Source: Trinickia diaoshuihuensis (GTDB lineage: Bacteria > Pseudomonadota > Gammaproteobacteria > Burkholderiales > Burkholderiaceae). Taken from it: a stretch of 64,000 nt of DNA. Below the pieces are notes generated by a model. It was not told the origin of the DNA, searched no databases, and worked only from the letters and a program-made list of their open reading frames with translations. Each line of letters opens with the position of its first letter. Position 1 is the stretch's first letter. Shown one piece after another: positions 18,528-26,756 of this stretch. Both the position numbers and the translations under genes were made by a program. The DNA lies in assembly GCF_003390925.1 (NCBI RefSeq), contig NZ_QUBS01000089.1, forward strand, positions 203,138 to 267,137. Direction: 5' to 3'.

Positions 18528-19760
18528 TTGAATCAGCAACGATCGTCGTGGACGCGTACGGCCGCGCCCGGTGAAGTCATCTATTCCGAAGGTTTTGCCG
18601 GGGAGGCCGTCCTTTACGTCATTACCGAGGGCAAGGTCGAACTGTCGACGCGCTGCGACGACAAGAAGGTCGTGCTCGCGACGATCGGCAAGGGCGAGTT
18701 TTTCGGCGAGGCGGTGCTGCTTCAAGCAGAGCCGCGTGCGCACACGGCGAAGGCGCTGTCGTTTTGCCAGTTGACGGTCGTACACGCGAGCATGGTGGAG
18801 GAGGAGCTCGAGCGCGCGTCGCCGCTCTTGCGCCACATCGTGCGCACGACGATCCGCCGCAGCCGCAAAAAAGACGACTTGCTCGCCACGTATACGCACG
18901 CGGACTTCTTGCCGGGCGTGGTCTCGTACGCGCATGTGCTTGCCTTGATGGCGAACGTGGACAATGCAGACTCGATGGACGGCCGCATGCGTCGCGGCGG
19001 CTCCGACGAAGTAGCGGTGCCGCTGCCCGAGGTCGTCAAGAAATGCCGCGCGATCGCGGGTCACTCGCGGCCGCACGTCATGACGATGCTCGGCCGCATG
19101 GAAAAGCTGAACCTCGTTTCGCTGGGCACGGGTCGCGCGGAGCACTTGAGCGGCAATTCGCGCTTTGGCGGCGATGCGGCATCGAACCGTCAAGTGGTGA
19201 CGTTCGATCCGGCGCGTATTACTGAGCGTGCTCAACAGGTGGCCGATCAGGATCTCGACATCGCGATCAACAGCGAACTCGAACTGATCGAACTTGCCGA
19301 TCTCGAAGCGCTGATCGGCGTCGAGCGCAAGACGCTGCTGAACAAACTGTCGCACGACGAGATCGCCGAGGACGTGTTCGCCTTTCGCAAGACGAAGGTG
19401 CTGCACTACGTCGAGGAAAAAGGCGTGAGCTACTTCACCAAACGCGCGCGCGGCGGCGAGGTCAAATCGCTCGAGGACATCGAATTCGTCGATCACCGCA
19501 CGCTATTCGACGCGGTCAGCGGGACCGATACCTACGATTTGGCCAAGCTTGCCGCCTCGACGGGCGATCAGGCCATCGTCGATAAGCTGTTCTCGGTCAT
19601 GACCGAAGCGCGAAAGAACGAAGTGTCGTGGGTCATGCGGCGCGATCTGAAGCTCGATCAAGCCGAAGTGGAAGACATCGAGCAGCGCTTCATCCAAACG
19701 ATTCGCGATCTGAAAGCGGCGGGGGGCCGAGAGCCGGCCCGCATGACGCGCGAAGCATAA
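18528..19760 (+). CDS. Cyclic nucleotide-binding protein with FliG C-terminal-like domain
   Basis: A 410-residue protein with an unusual build. Residues about 10-110 form a cNMP-binding beta-roll (ITEGKVELS; GKGEFFGEAVLLQAEPR), in which the usual Arg-Ser/Thr-Ala of the phosphate cassette reads Arg-Ala-His. Residues about 110-230 are helical and basic. From about 240 the sequence is acidic-helical, and 314-400 resembles the FliG C-terminal domain: LEDIEFVDHRTLFDAV, then DKLFSVMTEARKNEVSWV and VEDIEQRFIQTIRDLKAAGG, matching the FliG pattern that contacts MotA. MotA-like and MotB-like genes follow directly. I choose TTG 18528 (GGGGA six bases upstream); TTG 18480 is the alternative. Role as a ligand-gated rotor-like or stator-binding protein is inference. 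Confidence 0.7.
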   Translation: MNQQRSSWTRTAAPGEVIYSEGFAGEAVLYVITEGKVELSTRCDDKKVVLATIGKGEFFGEAVLLQAEPRAHTAKALSFCQLTVVHASMVEEELERASPLLRHIVRTTIRRSRKKDDLLATYTHADFLPGVVSYAHVLALMANVDNADSMDGRMRRGGSDEVAVPLPEVVKKCRAIAGHSRPHVMTMLGRMEKLNLVSLGTGRAEHLSGNSRFGGDAASNRQVVTFDPARITERAQQVADQDLDIAINSELELIELADLEALIGVERKTLLNKLSHDEIAEDVFAFRKTKVLHYVEEKGVSYFTKRARGGEVKSLEDIEFVDHRTLFDAVSGTDTYDLAKLAASTGDQAIVDKLFSVMTEARKNEVSWVMRRDLKLDQAEVEDIEQRFIQTIRDLKAAGGREPARMTREA

Positions 19761-19811
19761 ACGCGAGCCGCGAAGACCAGCTCGCAAAAGAATTTCGTTT
19801 GGAGACCGTTT

Positions 19812-20576
19812 ATGGATCTGCTGACCGTCATCGGCGCGCTATTCGGCGCAGCCGCCATCGGCGTGGGATTTTGGCTCGAAGGCGGGCATTTCTCGACTCT
19901 GCTGCAAGGTGAGGCGTTCGTGATCGTGCTGGGCGGCACGTTGAGCGCCGTCATGATTCAGAATACTTGGGCGCGTTTTTTCGACGGCATCAAGCAACTG
20001 CACCTGGCTTTCATGAAGGCCAGGCAAGTCGATCGCGATAGTTTGTCGACGCTGCTCGAATGGGGCGACCAGGCCAAGCTGAACGGGATGCTCGCATTCG
20101 AATCGATCGATGCCACCGGCATCAGCGCATTCGCGAAACGCGGCTTGGAATTGCTCGCCAACGGCGTATCGACGGCCGTGCTCGAGGACGCTCTGCATCG
20201 CGAGATCGCGGCCTACGAGCGCAACCGGATGGCGGCGGCGCGCATTTGGCAGCAGGCCGGTGGCTACGCGCCGACGTTCGGCATTCTTGGCGCCGTGCTC
20301 GGGTTGATTCATGTGACGGGGCACGTGCTGGAGCCGGCGCAATTGGGCAGCGGCATTGCGACGGCCTTCACGGCAACGCTCTACGGCCTTGCGCTGGCGA
20401 ACCTAGTCTTCTTGCCGCTGTACGGCAAGATCAAGGCGCAAGTCGATAGCGAATTGCGCTTTCGCCGGCTCTACATGGATGGCTTGCTTGCCATCTCCCG
20501 CAAGGAATCGCCGCAGACGATCGAGACGCGGCTTGCCGCCGAAGTGCGCGAACGCGCGGCCGAGTCGCTGGCTTGA
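19812..20576 (+). CDS. MotA/TolQ/ExbB-type proton channel protein (MotA-like)
   Basis: A 254-residue inner-membrane protein of the MotA family (size as PomA). Four membrane segments are visible: about residues 3-21, 32-50, 150-172 and 184-206. The cytoplasmic loop between the second and third carries GMLAFESID and a charged helix, as in MotA, and the third and fourth segments have the family pattern PTFGILGAVLGLIHV and ATAFTATLYGLALANLVF. GGAGA lies before ATG 19812. It follows the FliG-like gene by 51 bases and precedes a MotB-like gene, so the three probably form one transcript. Without flagellar export genes nearby, a flagellar or non-flagellar motor role cannot be decided. Confidence 0.88.
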   Translation: MDLLTVIGALFGAAAIGVGFWLEGGHFSTLLQGEAFVIVLGGTLSAVMIQNTWARFFDGIKQLHLAFMKARQVDRDSLSTLLEWGDQAKLNGMLAFESIDATGISAFAKRGLELLANGVSTAVLEDALHREIAAYERNRMAAARIWQQAGGYAPTFGILGAVLGLIHVTGHVLEPAQLGSGIATAFTATLYGLALANLVFLPLYGKIKAQVDSELRFRRLYMDGLLAISRKESPQTIETRLAAEVRERAAESLA

Positions 20577-20623
20577 TGGGCTCGCTCGCGGACGATGTCG
20601 GATACTGATTGGAGCGAATGCCG

Positions 20624-21322
20624 ATGAGCACGTTGACGGACGGCAAGCGCGCCGGTGCCGGTGAGACGGGATACGACGCGCACGATGCAGCCGAGGAGCA
20701 CTCGGAGCGTTGGCTCATTTCCTACGCGGACTTGATCACCACGCTGATGGTGTTTTTCCTGGCGCTGTACGTTCTCGAATTGGCGAAAGACCGCGATTTG
20801 CAGACGAAGGCGTTGGAAGCACAGGTGGCCAGCACGCGGACGCAGGCCGCGAGCGCCACGCAGGCCATGACCGATGCGCGCCGCAAGGCCGCGCAAGCGG
20901 CGCTGATCGCGCAATTGGAGCCGCTCAGCGAGCAGCATGCCATTACGGTCGCGCAATCGCCGCAGGGCGTGGAAATAGCGATCAACGCGAAGATTCTGTT
21001 CAATTCGGGCGATGCGCGGTTGCTGCCCGGTTCGATCGACGTGCTGGAGCGCGTCGCCGAAGTGCTGGCCGCTCATTCGGCAAAAAACATCCTAGTCGAA
21101 GGCCATAGCGATAGCGTCCCCATCTCAACGGCGCAATACGCGTCGAATTGGGAGCTGTCGGCCGCGCGTGCGGGCGCCGTCGTGCGCTTCTTCGTCGAAA
21201 ACGGCATCGAGCCGCACAGGCTCGCCGCAATGGGCCGCGCGGACAACGTGCCGCTCGTGCTCGGCGAGGATACGGCCGCTCGTGCGGCCAACCGCCGCGT
21301 GACGATTCTCGTCCAGGAGTGA
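20624..21322 (+). CDS. MotB-like OmpA-domain stator protein
   Basis: A 232-residue protein, shorter than typical MotB (about 300). One N-terminal membrane helix carries the essential stator aspartate, Asp36, in SYADLITTLMVFF. A short Ala/Gln-rich periplasmic linker (about residues 60-105) leads to an OmpA-type peptidoglycan-binding domain (ILFNSGDARLLPGS near 128, EGHSDSVPI, NWELSAARA, NRRVTILVQE at the end). It should pair with the upstream MotA-like protein to form an ion-driven channel anchored to the wall. I choose ATG 20624 with GGAG nine bases upstream; TTG 20609 and ATG 20618 are possible. Confidence 0.88.
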   Translation: MSTLTDGKRAGAGETGYDAHDAAEEHSERWLISYADLITTLMVFFLALYVLELAKDRDLQTKALEAQVASTRTQAASATQAMTDARRKAAQAALIAQLEPLSEQHAITVAQSPQGVEIAINAKILFNSGDARLLPGSIDVLERVAEVLAAHSAKNILVEGHSDSVPISTAQYASNWELSAARAGAVVRFFVENGIEPHRLAAMGRADNVPLVLGEDTAARAANRRVTILVQE

Positions 21323-21350
21323 AGGCGGCCCACGGAGCGGGCCGTGGCGT

Positions 21351-22778
21351 TCAGTCGCGCTTGTTGAGCGTGCCGGCGGCGCCGTTGCCGCCGAACAGCG
21401 CGTTCAGATAGGTCTTGCTGTTGTTCAGCGACGTGAGCAGCCGGTTCAACGCCGTGAACTGCGCGTTGTATTGCGCCGTCAGCGTTTGCTGATAGGTGGC
21501 CAACTCGCCTTGTTGCTTCGTCAGGGACTTCAACTCCTCATTGATCGAAGCCGTGCGCTTATCGACCTGCCCGACGGTGGTCAGCGTGTAATCGCCCAGC
21601 ATTTTGTCGAGTTGCTGGCCGATCCCGTTTTTGGCGTTAAAGACGGACGATACGATGCCCGGGTTCGACGTCAACGTCGATTGCAGCTTCGATGCCGAAA
21701 AGTCGAGCGTGCCGTCGTGCTTCAGATCGAGGCCGATCTGGCCTAGGCTGTAGGTCTTGCCATCGACTGTCACACCGCTCGCCAAGATGCGGCTCAAGCC
21801 GTTCACCGCGGCGTTCAGCATCGAATCGCCGAGCAGGGGGGCGGCTTGGTTGCTGGCCGCGTCGTAAGCCGAGAGCTGCTTTTGCGTGCTGACCCAGGCG
21901 TTGTAAGCGGTGGCGAAACCCTGCACGGCCTTGGTGATCGCCGACGGGTCGGATTCGACCGTGATCGTCTGAGTGGTGCCGACGGCGGCCGAACTCAGTG
22001 CGAGCGTGACATTGCCCAATGCGTCTTTGACGACATTGCTCGCGCTCGGGACGGGATTGCCGCTCACGGTGAGCTTCGCGTCTTGCGCCGTGGTGACTTG
22101 CTTGAAATTCGCCGTGGCGAGCCCCGCATCCAGGCCGTTCGTACCCGATACCGTGACGGTATTGGCGGCGCCCGTTTGTTTCGAGGTGAGCACGAGGTGT
22201 TCGCCGTCGCTGCCCTTGACCACTGCCGCCGTGACGCCGGGATTGTGCGCCGACGCGTTTATGGCCGCGGCAATGCCCGAGAGCGTGTTGTTGTTCGAGT
22301 CGATATCGATCGTCGTCGAGGCATCGCCGACGCCGATCGTCAGCGTGCCCGTGCCGAGCGTGGCATCGTGCGCGACCGGCTTCGACGAGATCTGGTTTGC
22401 GCTCGCCAACTGTTCGACGTAGACGGAATAGGAGCCCGCCGCCGCACCGGTCGACGTGGTTGCTACGATGCCCTTGCCCGTGGTGGTGGCCGCGAACTGC
22501 GAAAAAATGCTGCCGTCGGCCAAGCCTTCGAGCGACGTCTTCAACGCGGACAAGGCCGATTTGACCGCGCCGAGGGAGGAGAGGATCGCGTTATCGGTTT
22601 GCTGCTGACGTGCGATCGCGGCGGCCCGGCCGGCGGTGTTGCCGGTCACGAGCGCGGCGACGAGCGTATTCACGTCGAGCGTCGAGCCCGTCGCGCCGCT
22701 TAGGATGGATTGCGCCGCCTGTTGGATCGGCGACGGTTGCGTACTCGAGTTACCCGACGGTAAAGAAACCGAACTCAT
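21351..22778 (-). CDS. fliD: Flagellar hook-associated protein 2-like (FliD-like cap protein)
   Basis: A 475-residue FliD-family filament cap protein. The N-terminal FliD_N region (TLDVNTLVAALVTGNTAGRA; LEGLADGSIFSQFAA; YSVYVEQLASANQISS) and C-terminal FliD_C region (AVQGFATAYNAWVS; LLGDSMLNAAVNGLSRIL; YSLGQIGLDLKHDGTLDFS; coiled coil near 420-460) are clear. GGAG precedes ATG 22778. No fliS, fliT or fliC gene is adjacent, so it is an orphan relative to normal flagellar operons. It converges with the MotB-like gene (28 bases apart), which suggests it may belong to the same accessory motor cassette. Confidence 0.88.
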   Translation of the reverse strand: MSSVSLPSGNSSTQPSPIQQAAQSILSGATGSTLDVNTLVAALVTGNTAGRAAAIARQQQTDNAILSSLGAVKSALSALKTSLEGLADGSIFSQFAATTTGKGIVATTSTGAAAGSYSVYVEQLASANQISSKPVAHDATLGTGTLTIGVGDASTTIDIDSNNNTLSGIAAAINASAHNPGVTAAVVKGSDGEHLVLTSKQTGAANTVTVSGTNGLDAGLATANFKQVTTAQDAKLTVSGNPVPSASNVVKDALGNVTLALSSAAVGTTQTITVESDPSAITKAVQGFATAYNAWVSTQKQLSAYDAASNQAAPLLGDSMLNAAVNGLSRILASGVTVDGKTYSLGQIGLDLKHDGTLDFSASKLQSTLTSNPGIVSSVFNAKNGIGQQLDKMLGDYTLTTVGQVDKRTASINEELKSLTKQQGELATYQQTLTAQYNAQFTALNRLLTSLNNSKTYLNALFGGNGAAGTLNKRD

Positions 22779-22888
22779 GTAAGGCTCCGTGCGTGGCTAC
22801 GTTGTTTTCTTTCGTTTTTCCTTCGAAGGCGAATTGTAATATACAGACGAAATATTTGGAAATACTTTGTAACGGGCTCGCGCGCCGC

Positions 22889-22917
22889 GCCGGCACGACG
22901 CAATGCTTCGTGCCGGC
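22889..22917. repeat. Perfect 10-bp inverted repeat between fliD and EF-hand copy 2
   Basis: GCCGGCACGA at 22889 pairs perfectly with 22908-22917 around a 9-base loop. It lies just past the end of the minus-strand EF-hand-like gene. No T-tract follows on either strand, so it is a weak terminator at best. Confidence 0.5.
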
Positions 22918-22943
22918 GTCCGAACCCTTACCGCATCACGGCG

Positions 22944-23342
22944 TCATTGCCGCGTTTGCTTGGCCCGCAAATAGCGCCGAACGTCGTCCATCGAAACGCG
23001 GCCGGAATGCGCCGAGTCGATTTCCTTGAAATGCAGCGCGATATAGCCGAGGCCGCTTCCGGCCGCTTGCGTCTTCGTGACCGAGGCACCGTTCGCGAGC
23101 ACGCCGTTAGCGCCGAGATGCGCTTCGATGCGCTGCTGCGCCTGCTGTTGCAGCGCGTTGCCGGTCGTCGGTGCGACGGCCGCTACGCGCGTTTTGGGGA
23201 AGTAGGGACCATCGACGCCGCCCGTGCGCTGTTGCAGCTTAACGGGCGCGACGGCTTGGAATCCCGCCGCGTGGGCGCTCGCGGCGAGCGCACCGAGTAC
23301 GATCAGCGCGCATGAGTGCCGTACGATTTCGATCAGAGACAT
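22944..23342 (-). CDS. Small secreted EF-hand-like protein (copy 2)
   Basis: A 132-residue protein clearly homologous to that at 17173-17577: signal peptide ending AHAA near residue 26, the block GGVDGPYFPKTR, and an EF-hand-like loop DSAHSGRVSMDDV near residue 115. The chosen start (ATG 23342) gives the signal peptide; the longer open frame reaches into the peptidase gene. It lies 47 bases after the stop of peptidase copy 2, as in copy 1. Function unknown; a partner of the peptidase is possible. Confidence 0.75.
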   Translation of the reverse strand: MSLIEIVRHSCALIVLGALAASAHAAGFQAVAPVKLQQRTGGVDGPYFPKTRVAAVAPTTGNALQQQAQQRIEAHLGANGVLANGASVTKTQAAGSGLGYIALHFKEIDSAHSGRVSMDDVRRYLRAKQTRQ

Positions 23343-23389
23343 GATTGACTCGCAAAAGGTGAGTGACGGAAAGTGCCCGCGATCATGCG

Positions 23390-25183
23390 TTAGCGCTTGG
23401 ACGACTGAGCCATGAGGGTCGGTGTGCCGGCCGGGCTCTCGTCGGCCCATGTCGGCGGCAACGTGCTCAGCGTCAGCGCCGAGGGGATCGGCGTGCCCCC
23501 GTAGTAATGCACGAGATCGGACTGCAATTGTCCGCGCGCCGTGTCGTCGAGATAGACCATGTGACCGCCTTGATAGAACGTGACTTGCAGATTCGCATTC
23601 AGGTTCTGTACCGTTTGCAGCCGCGCGAGCTGCTTCTCCGTATTGAAGAACGGCGTGGCCAGATCGTGATAGCCGTTGATCGCAAGCACCCTCAAACTCG
23701 GGTTCAACTGCAGCGCGCCCAATAGGTCGGGGATGGTGTCGGGCAACGCTTGCCCCGCATGCGTAAAGTCCCATGAGCCGATGATGCTGTCGTTCAGCGG
23801 CATATAGGTGGCATTGGGGGCGCTGTATCCGAGGTAGTTGGGCAACTGCGTTTGCAGTGTCGTCGTAAACGGCTGGGAGATCAGGATGTCGGAGGGATCG
23901 CCATCGCTTTGCAGGCGCGAATCGGAGTTCGGCAGCGACACCCGGCCGTCATACCGGCCGATCGTCGTGCCGGGCAACAGCGTCGTCTGGAACGGCGTCG
24001 TGCTGAAGTACCCCTTCAGCGCTTGATACGTGAGGCTCGAGCCCGATTCCCACGACTGTAGCGTCGATCGGCTCGGCAGCCTCGGCGAGCCGAGGCCGTA
24101 TGGGTCGCCGATCTGGCTCAGCGTCCAGGATTGAGAGTAGGCGCCGAAGCTGTTGTACTTCGACGTGACGAAGTTTTGCATCTGTTGCGCGTATTGCGCC
24201 TGGCTCGAGGGCGCGGGCGAGACTTGGTTGAAGTACGCCGCGACTTCGGCGTAGCCCGGGAAGTAACCCACGAGCGTATCGGTCGCCAGCGCGAGGCCGC
24301 TCGTCGATTGAGTCACGGCCACCGCTTCGGTCGCATCGGCGAAGTAGTTCAGGATCGCCGATTGCAGCACGATGCCGGTCAGTGGCACGCCAGCCGTTTC
24401 GAGCGAAAGCGCGAGCATGTCGGTGCGCGGCGTGCCGTACGATTCGCCGTACAGGTACAACGGCGAGCCGTTCAGATTGTTCGCCGCGATATAGCGGCGA
24501 ATGAAGTCGCGCATGACGCCCACGTCTTGATCGCAACCCCAGAACGATTGGTTCGTATTGGGCGACACGGCTTCCGATAGCCCCGTCCCGGGCGGGTCGA
24601 TGAAGACCATGTCCGTCGTCGCGATCAGACTTTGCGCATTGTTCACGAGCGGGAAGTTGGGCCAATTCGTCAGCAGCGGGTCGGGCGTGGCCACGCGCGT
24701 GGGGGCGAACGAGCCGAGCCGCAGCCAGACCGACGAAGAGCCGGGCCCGCCGTTATAGAAGAAGGTGACGGGGCGTGGCTTGCCGTTCGTGCTCGGCGCC
24801 GTATAAGCGACGTACGACATCGACGCCTCGGGGTTGCCGTTCGCATCGGATGCGGTCAAATGCCCCGTGGTGGTCGTGTAGTTGACCGTCGTGGACCCTG
24901 AACTCCATTGGTAGTGCATGACGGCCGCACCTTCGTTCACCTGCGACGGGTCGAGGCTGTCGCCGGCGTTCATCGAGTAAGCGACCTGATCCGTAAAGGG
25001 CTGATTCGCATCGGCTGCCTTCGCGCTGTGCTGTTCGGCGTTGGCGACAGGCGCGGACGAACCCGAGTCGTTGCCGCCGCCGCAAGCGGCCGCCAGCAGC
25101 GTTCCGAACGTCAAAGCGCCCAGGCCGGCGAGGCGGCCCGGCAGGCCGCGCCGGCGGCCGGTTTTGCTACGGTTCGATTTCAT
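23390..25183 (-). CDS. S10 family serine carboxypeptidase-like lipoprotein (copy 2)
   Basis: A 597-residue paralogue of the protein at 15269-17125 with long nearly identical blocks. It has a lipobox LLAAAC near residue 34, NGGPGSSS near 148, nucleophile Ser in YGESYGT near 246, and GYHDLATPF with QGGHMVYLDD near the C-terminus. It is predicted to be an exported, lipid-anchored carboxypeptidase. It is transcribed toward copy 1 and followed by EF-hand copy 2, so the gene pair forms an inverted duplication around 17.6-22.9 kb. Local divergence is greatest in the linker and in the cap region near residues 270-350. Confidence 0.9.
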   Translation of the reverse strand: MKSNRSKTGRRRGLPGRLAGLGALTFGTLLAAACGGGNDSGSSAPVANAEQHSAKAADANQPFTDQVAYSMNAGDSLDPSQVNEGAAVMHYQWSSGSTTVNYTTTTGHLTASDANGNPEASMSYVAYTAPSTNGKPRPVTFFYNGGPGSSSVWLRLGSFAPTRVATPDPLLTNWPNFPLVNNAQSLIATTDMVFIDPPGTGLSEAVSPNTNQSFWGCDQDVGVMRDFIRRYIAANNLNGSPLYLYGESYGTPRTDMLALSLETAGVPLTGIVLQSAILNYFADATEAVAVTQSTSGLALATDTLVGYFPGYAEVAAYFNQVSPAPSSQAQYAQQMQNFVTSKYNSFGAYSQSWTLSQIGDPYGLGSPRLPSRSTLQSWESGSSLTYQALKGYFSTTPFQTTLLPGTTIGRYDGRVSLPNSDSRLQSDGDPSDILISQPFTTTLQTQLPNYLGYSAPNATYMPLNDSIIGSWDFTHAGQALPDTIPDLLGALQLNPSLRVLAINGYHDLATPFFNTEKQLARLQTVQNLNANLQVTFYQGGHMVYLDDTARGQLQSDLVHYYGGTPIPSALTLSTLPPTWADESPAGTPTLMAQSSKR

Positions 25184-25797
25184 GTGTGACCTTACTGGAA
25201 AGTGGGGTGGTCATCGAGCCGGACGGCTCGCGAGACGCGCCGAGCGAACGCGCGCGCAGCGTCGCGAACGACGGCGCGTATCAAGCTTTATTCCCGTGAT
25301 TCTCGAAATGCCGCGCAGTTGTGCAGTGCTGCTTGAAACAACTGCCGAACCCTCTAATGCTCGATCGTTCTAATACTTCTGAGAGACGATCCTAAAGATT
25401 GCCGAATCGACTACGAATGTAATAAGCATTGTCGCGGTCCCGACCCGGCGATCTACAACGTACGAGGCCAAATCGAATTTTGCAAGGCGCGGTACGGCGG
25501 TGGAATGCATCCGGTACATGCAAGAAGCTAAGCGCGATGCGGTATTCGAGGATGCACAGAACGGCATGTTCGGCGTGCCGTGGCGCGTCAGTCGGCGAGC
25601 GGTCACGCGGTATGGATGGCCGAAAAACGCGGAAGCGGTGCAACACGAAATGCTAAACAAAATGGTCGGTTCGTTTTGCCGATCGTTCGTTTAAATCCAA
25701 GATTATGTTTTAAAAAAATTGAATGAGACGATGATGGGAGCGTATTTCGAAGGAAGCGGTGAGCAGCCCGCCGATAAACCGCGGGGCGAGCCGTTCT
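25184..25797. other. Long intergenic region, possible small ORF
   Basis: This 614-base stretch lies between peptidase copy 2 (leftward) and the end of a LysR gene. From 25360 to 25460 and 25650 to 25740 it is AT-richer. A plus-strand frame at 25500-25694 (64 codons, GTG start, ending MLNKMVGSFCRSFV) has fairly GC-rich third positions but only a weak ribosome site and no domain I recognise. I would not call it a gene with confidence. Confidence 0.3.
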
Positions 25798-26688
25798 TCA
25801 ATGACCGAGCTGGCCTTTGACCCACCGGTAGAACTGTTCGATTTCCGCTTCGCGCGGATGGCCCGCGCGCCACGTGAAAAAGTAGTCGAGCGAAGCCGGA
25901 ATGCGGACATGCCCGAGTTGCACGAGTTCGCCGCGCGCCAAGTAGGCTTGCGCAAGCTGTAGCCGCGCCGTTGCCGCGCCTTGTCCGCTCAGCGTTGCTT
26001 GCAGCAGCATACCCGCGTCGTCGAATACGGGCCCGCGTTCGGGCTCGGTCGCCTGCAACCCGGCTGCTTCGAAAAAGTCACGCCAAGAGCGGCGGGAGAA
26101 ATGCAGCAGCGGCATCGCCGGCAGGTCTTCTATCGTGAAGTTCGGGTAGCGCGCGAGCAGTGTTGGGCTACAGACGGCGATCACCTGATCGTCGAGCAGC
26201 TTGCGGATCTCGAAACCGGGCTCGTCGACGCGGCGGTGCCAAATGCCGATATCGACGGAATAGGGATCGGGCGGCGCGATGTCGGCGTGCATACGCAGCG
26301 ACAGATCGATGAGCGGATGCCGGTCGTAAAAGTCGCCGAGCCGCGGAATCAGCCATACCGACAGAAAATCCGACATCGCGCTGAGTGCGAGCCGCGTCGC
26401 ACCGTTTGCGCCGTGCGCCCCGCGGCGGGCCGCATCGAGCGCATCGCGCAAATCGTCGAGGTTCACGCGTACGCGCTCGGCCAAGCGGGCGCCCGCGGCC
26501 GTGGGAATCATTCGCGCACCCGCGCGGCGAAAGAGCTCGACGCCGAGCGATTGCTCCAGGGCGCGCAAATGATGACTGACGGCGCTATGCGTCAAATGTA
26601 ATTCCTCGGCGGCGCGAGTGAAGCTGCGGCAGCGGGCGGCTGCTTCAAGGGCACGCAGGGCTTGGAGGGGAGGCAGGGAGGAGCTCAT
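25798..26688 (-). CDS. LysR family transcriptional regulator (GcvA-like)
   Basis: A 296-residue LysR regulator. The winged helix-turn-helix is at residues 8-65 (LQALRALEAAARCRSFTRAA; LHLTHSAVSHHLRALEQ), typical of the GcvA/AmpR branch, and the effector domain follows (about 92-290). It is divergent from an MFS transporter gene with a 68-base gap holding the shared promoters, so it most likely controls that transporter; the ligand is unknown. Confidence 0.92.
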   Translation of the reverse strand: MSSSLPPLQALRALEAAARCRSFTRAAEELHLTHSAVSHHLRALEQSLGVELFRRAGARMIPTAAGARLAERVRVNLDDLRDALDAARRGAHGANGATRLALSAMSDFLSVWLIPRLGDFYDRHPLIDLSLRMHADIAPPDPYSVDIGIWHRRVDEPGFEIRKLLDDQVIAVCSPTLLARYPNFTIEDLPAMPLLHFSRRSWRDFFEAAGLQATEPERGPVFDDAGMLLQATLSGQGAATARLQLAQAYLARGELVQLGHVRIPASLDYFFTWRAGHPREAEIEQFYRWVKGQLGH

Positions 26689-26756
26689 CCCGTCAAATTC
26701 TACTCACAGTGGAGTGCAAAATCTCTCGTTGGCGCCCGCACGCGCGCTCACGAATA

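Noticed and set aside
19812..21322. MotA/MotB-like pair as a Zorya-type defence system (ZorAB)
   Set aside because: The MotA-like protein lacks the long cytoplasmic tail of ZorA and no ZorC/D/E-like genes are next to it; a FliG_C-like gene sits there instead.
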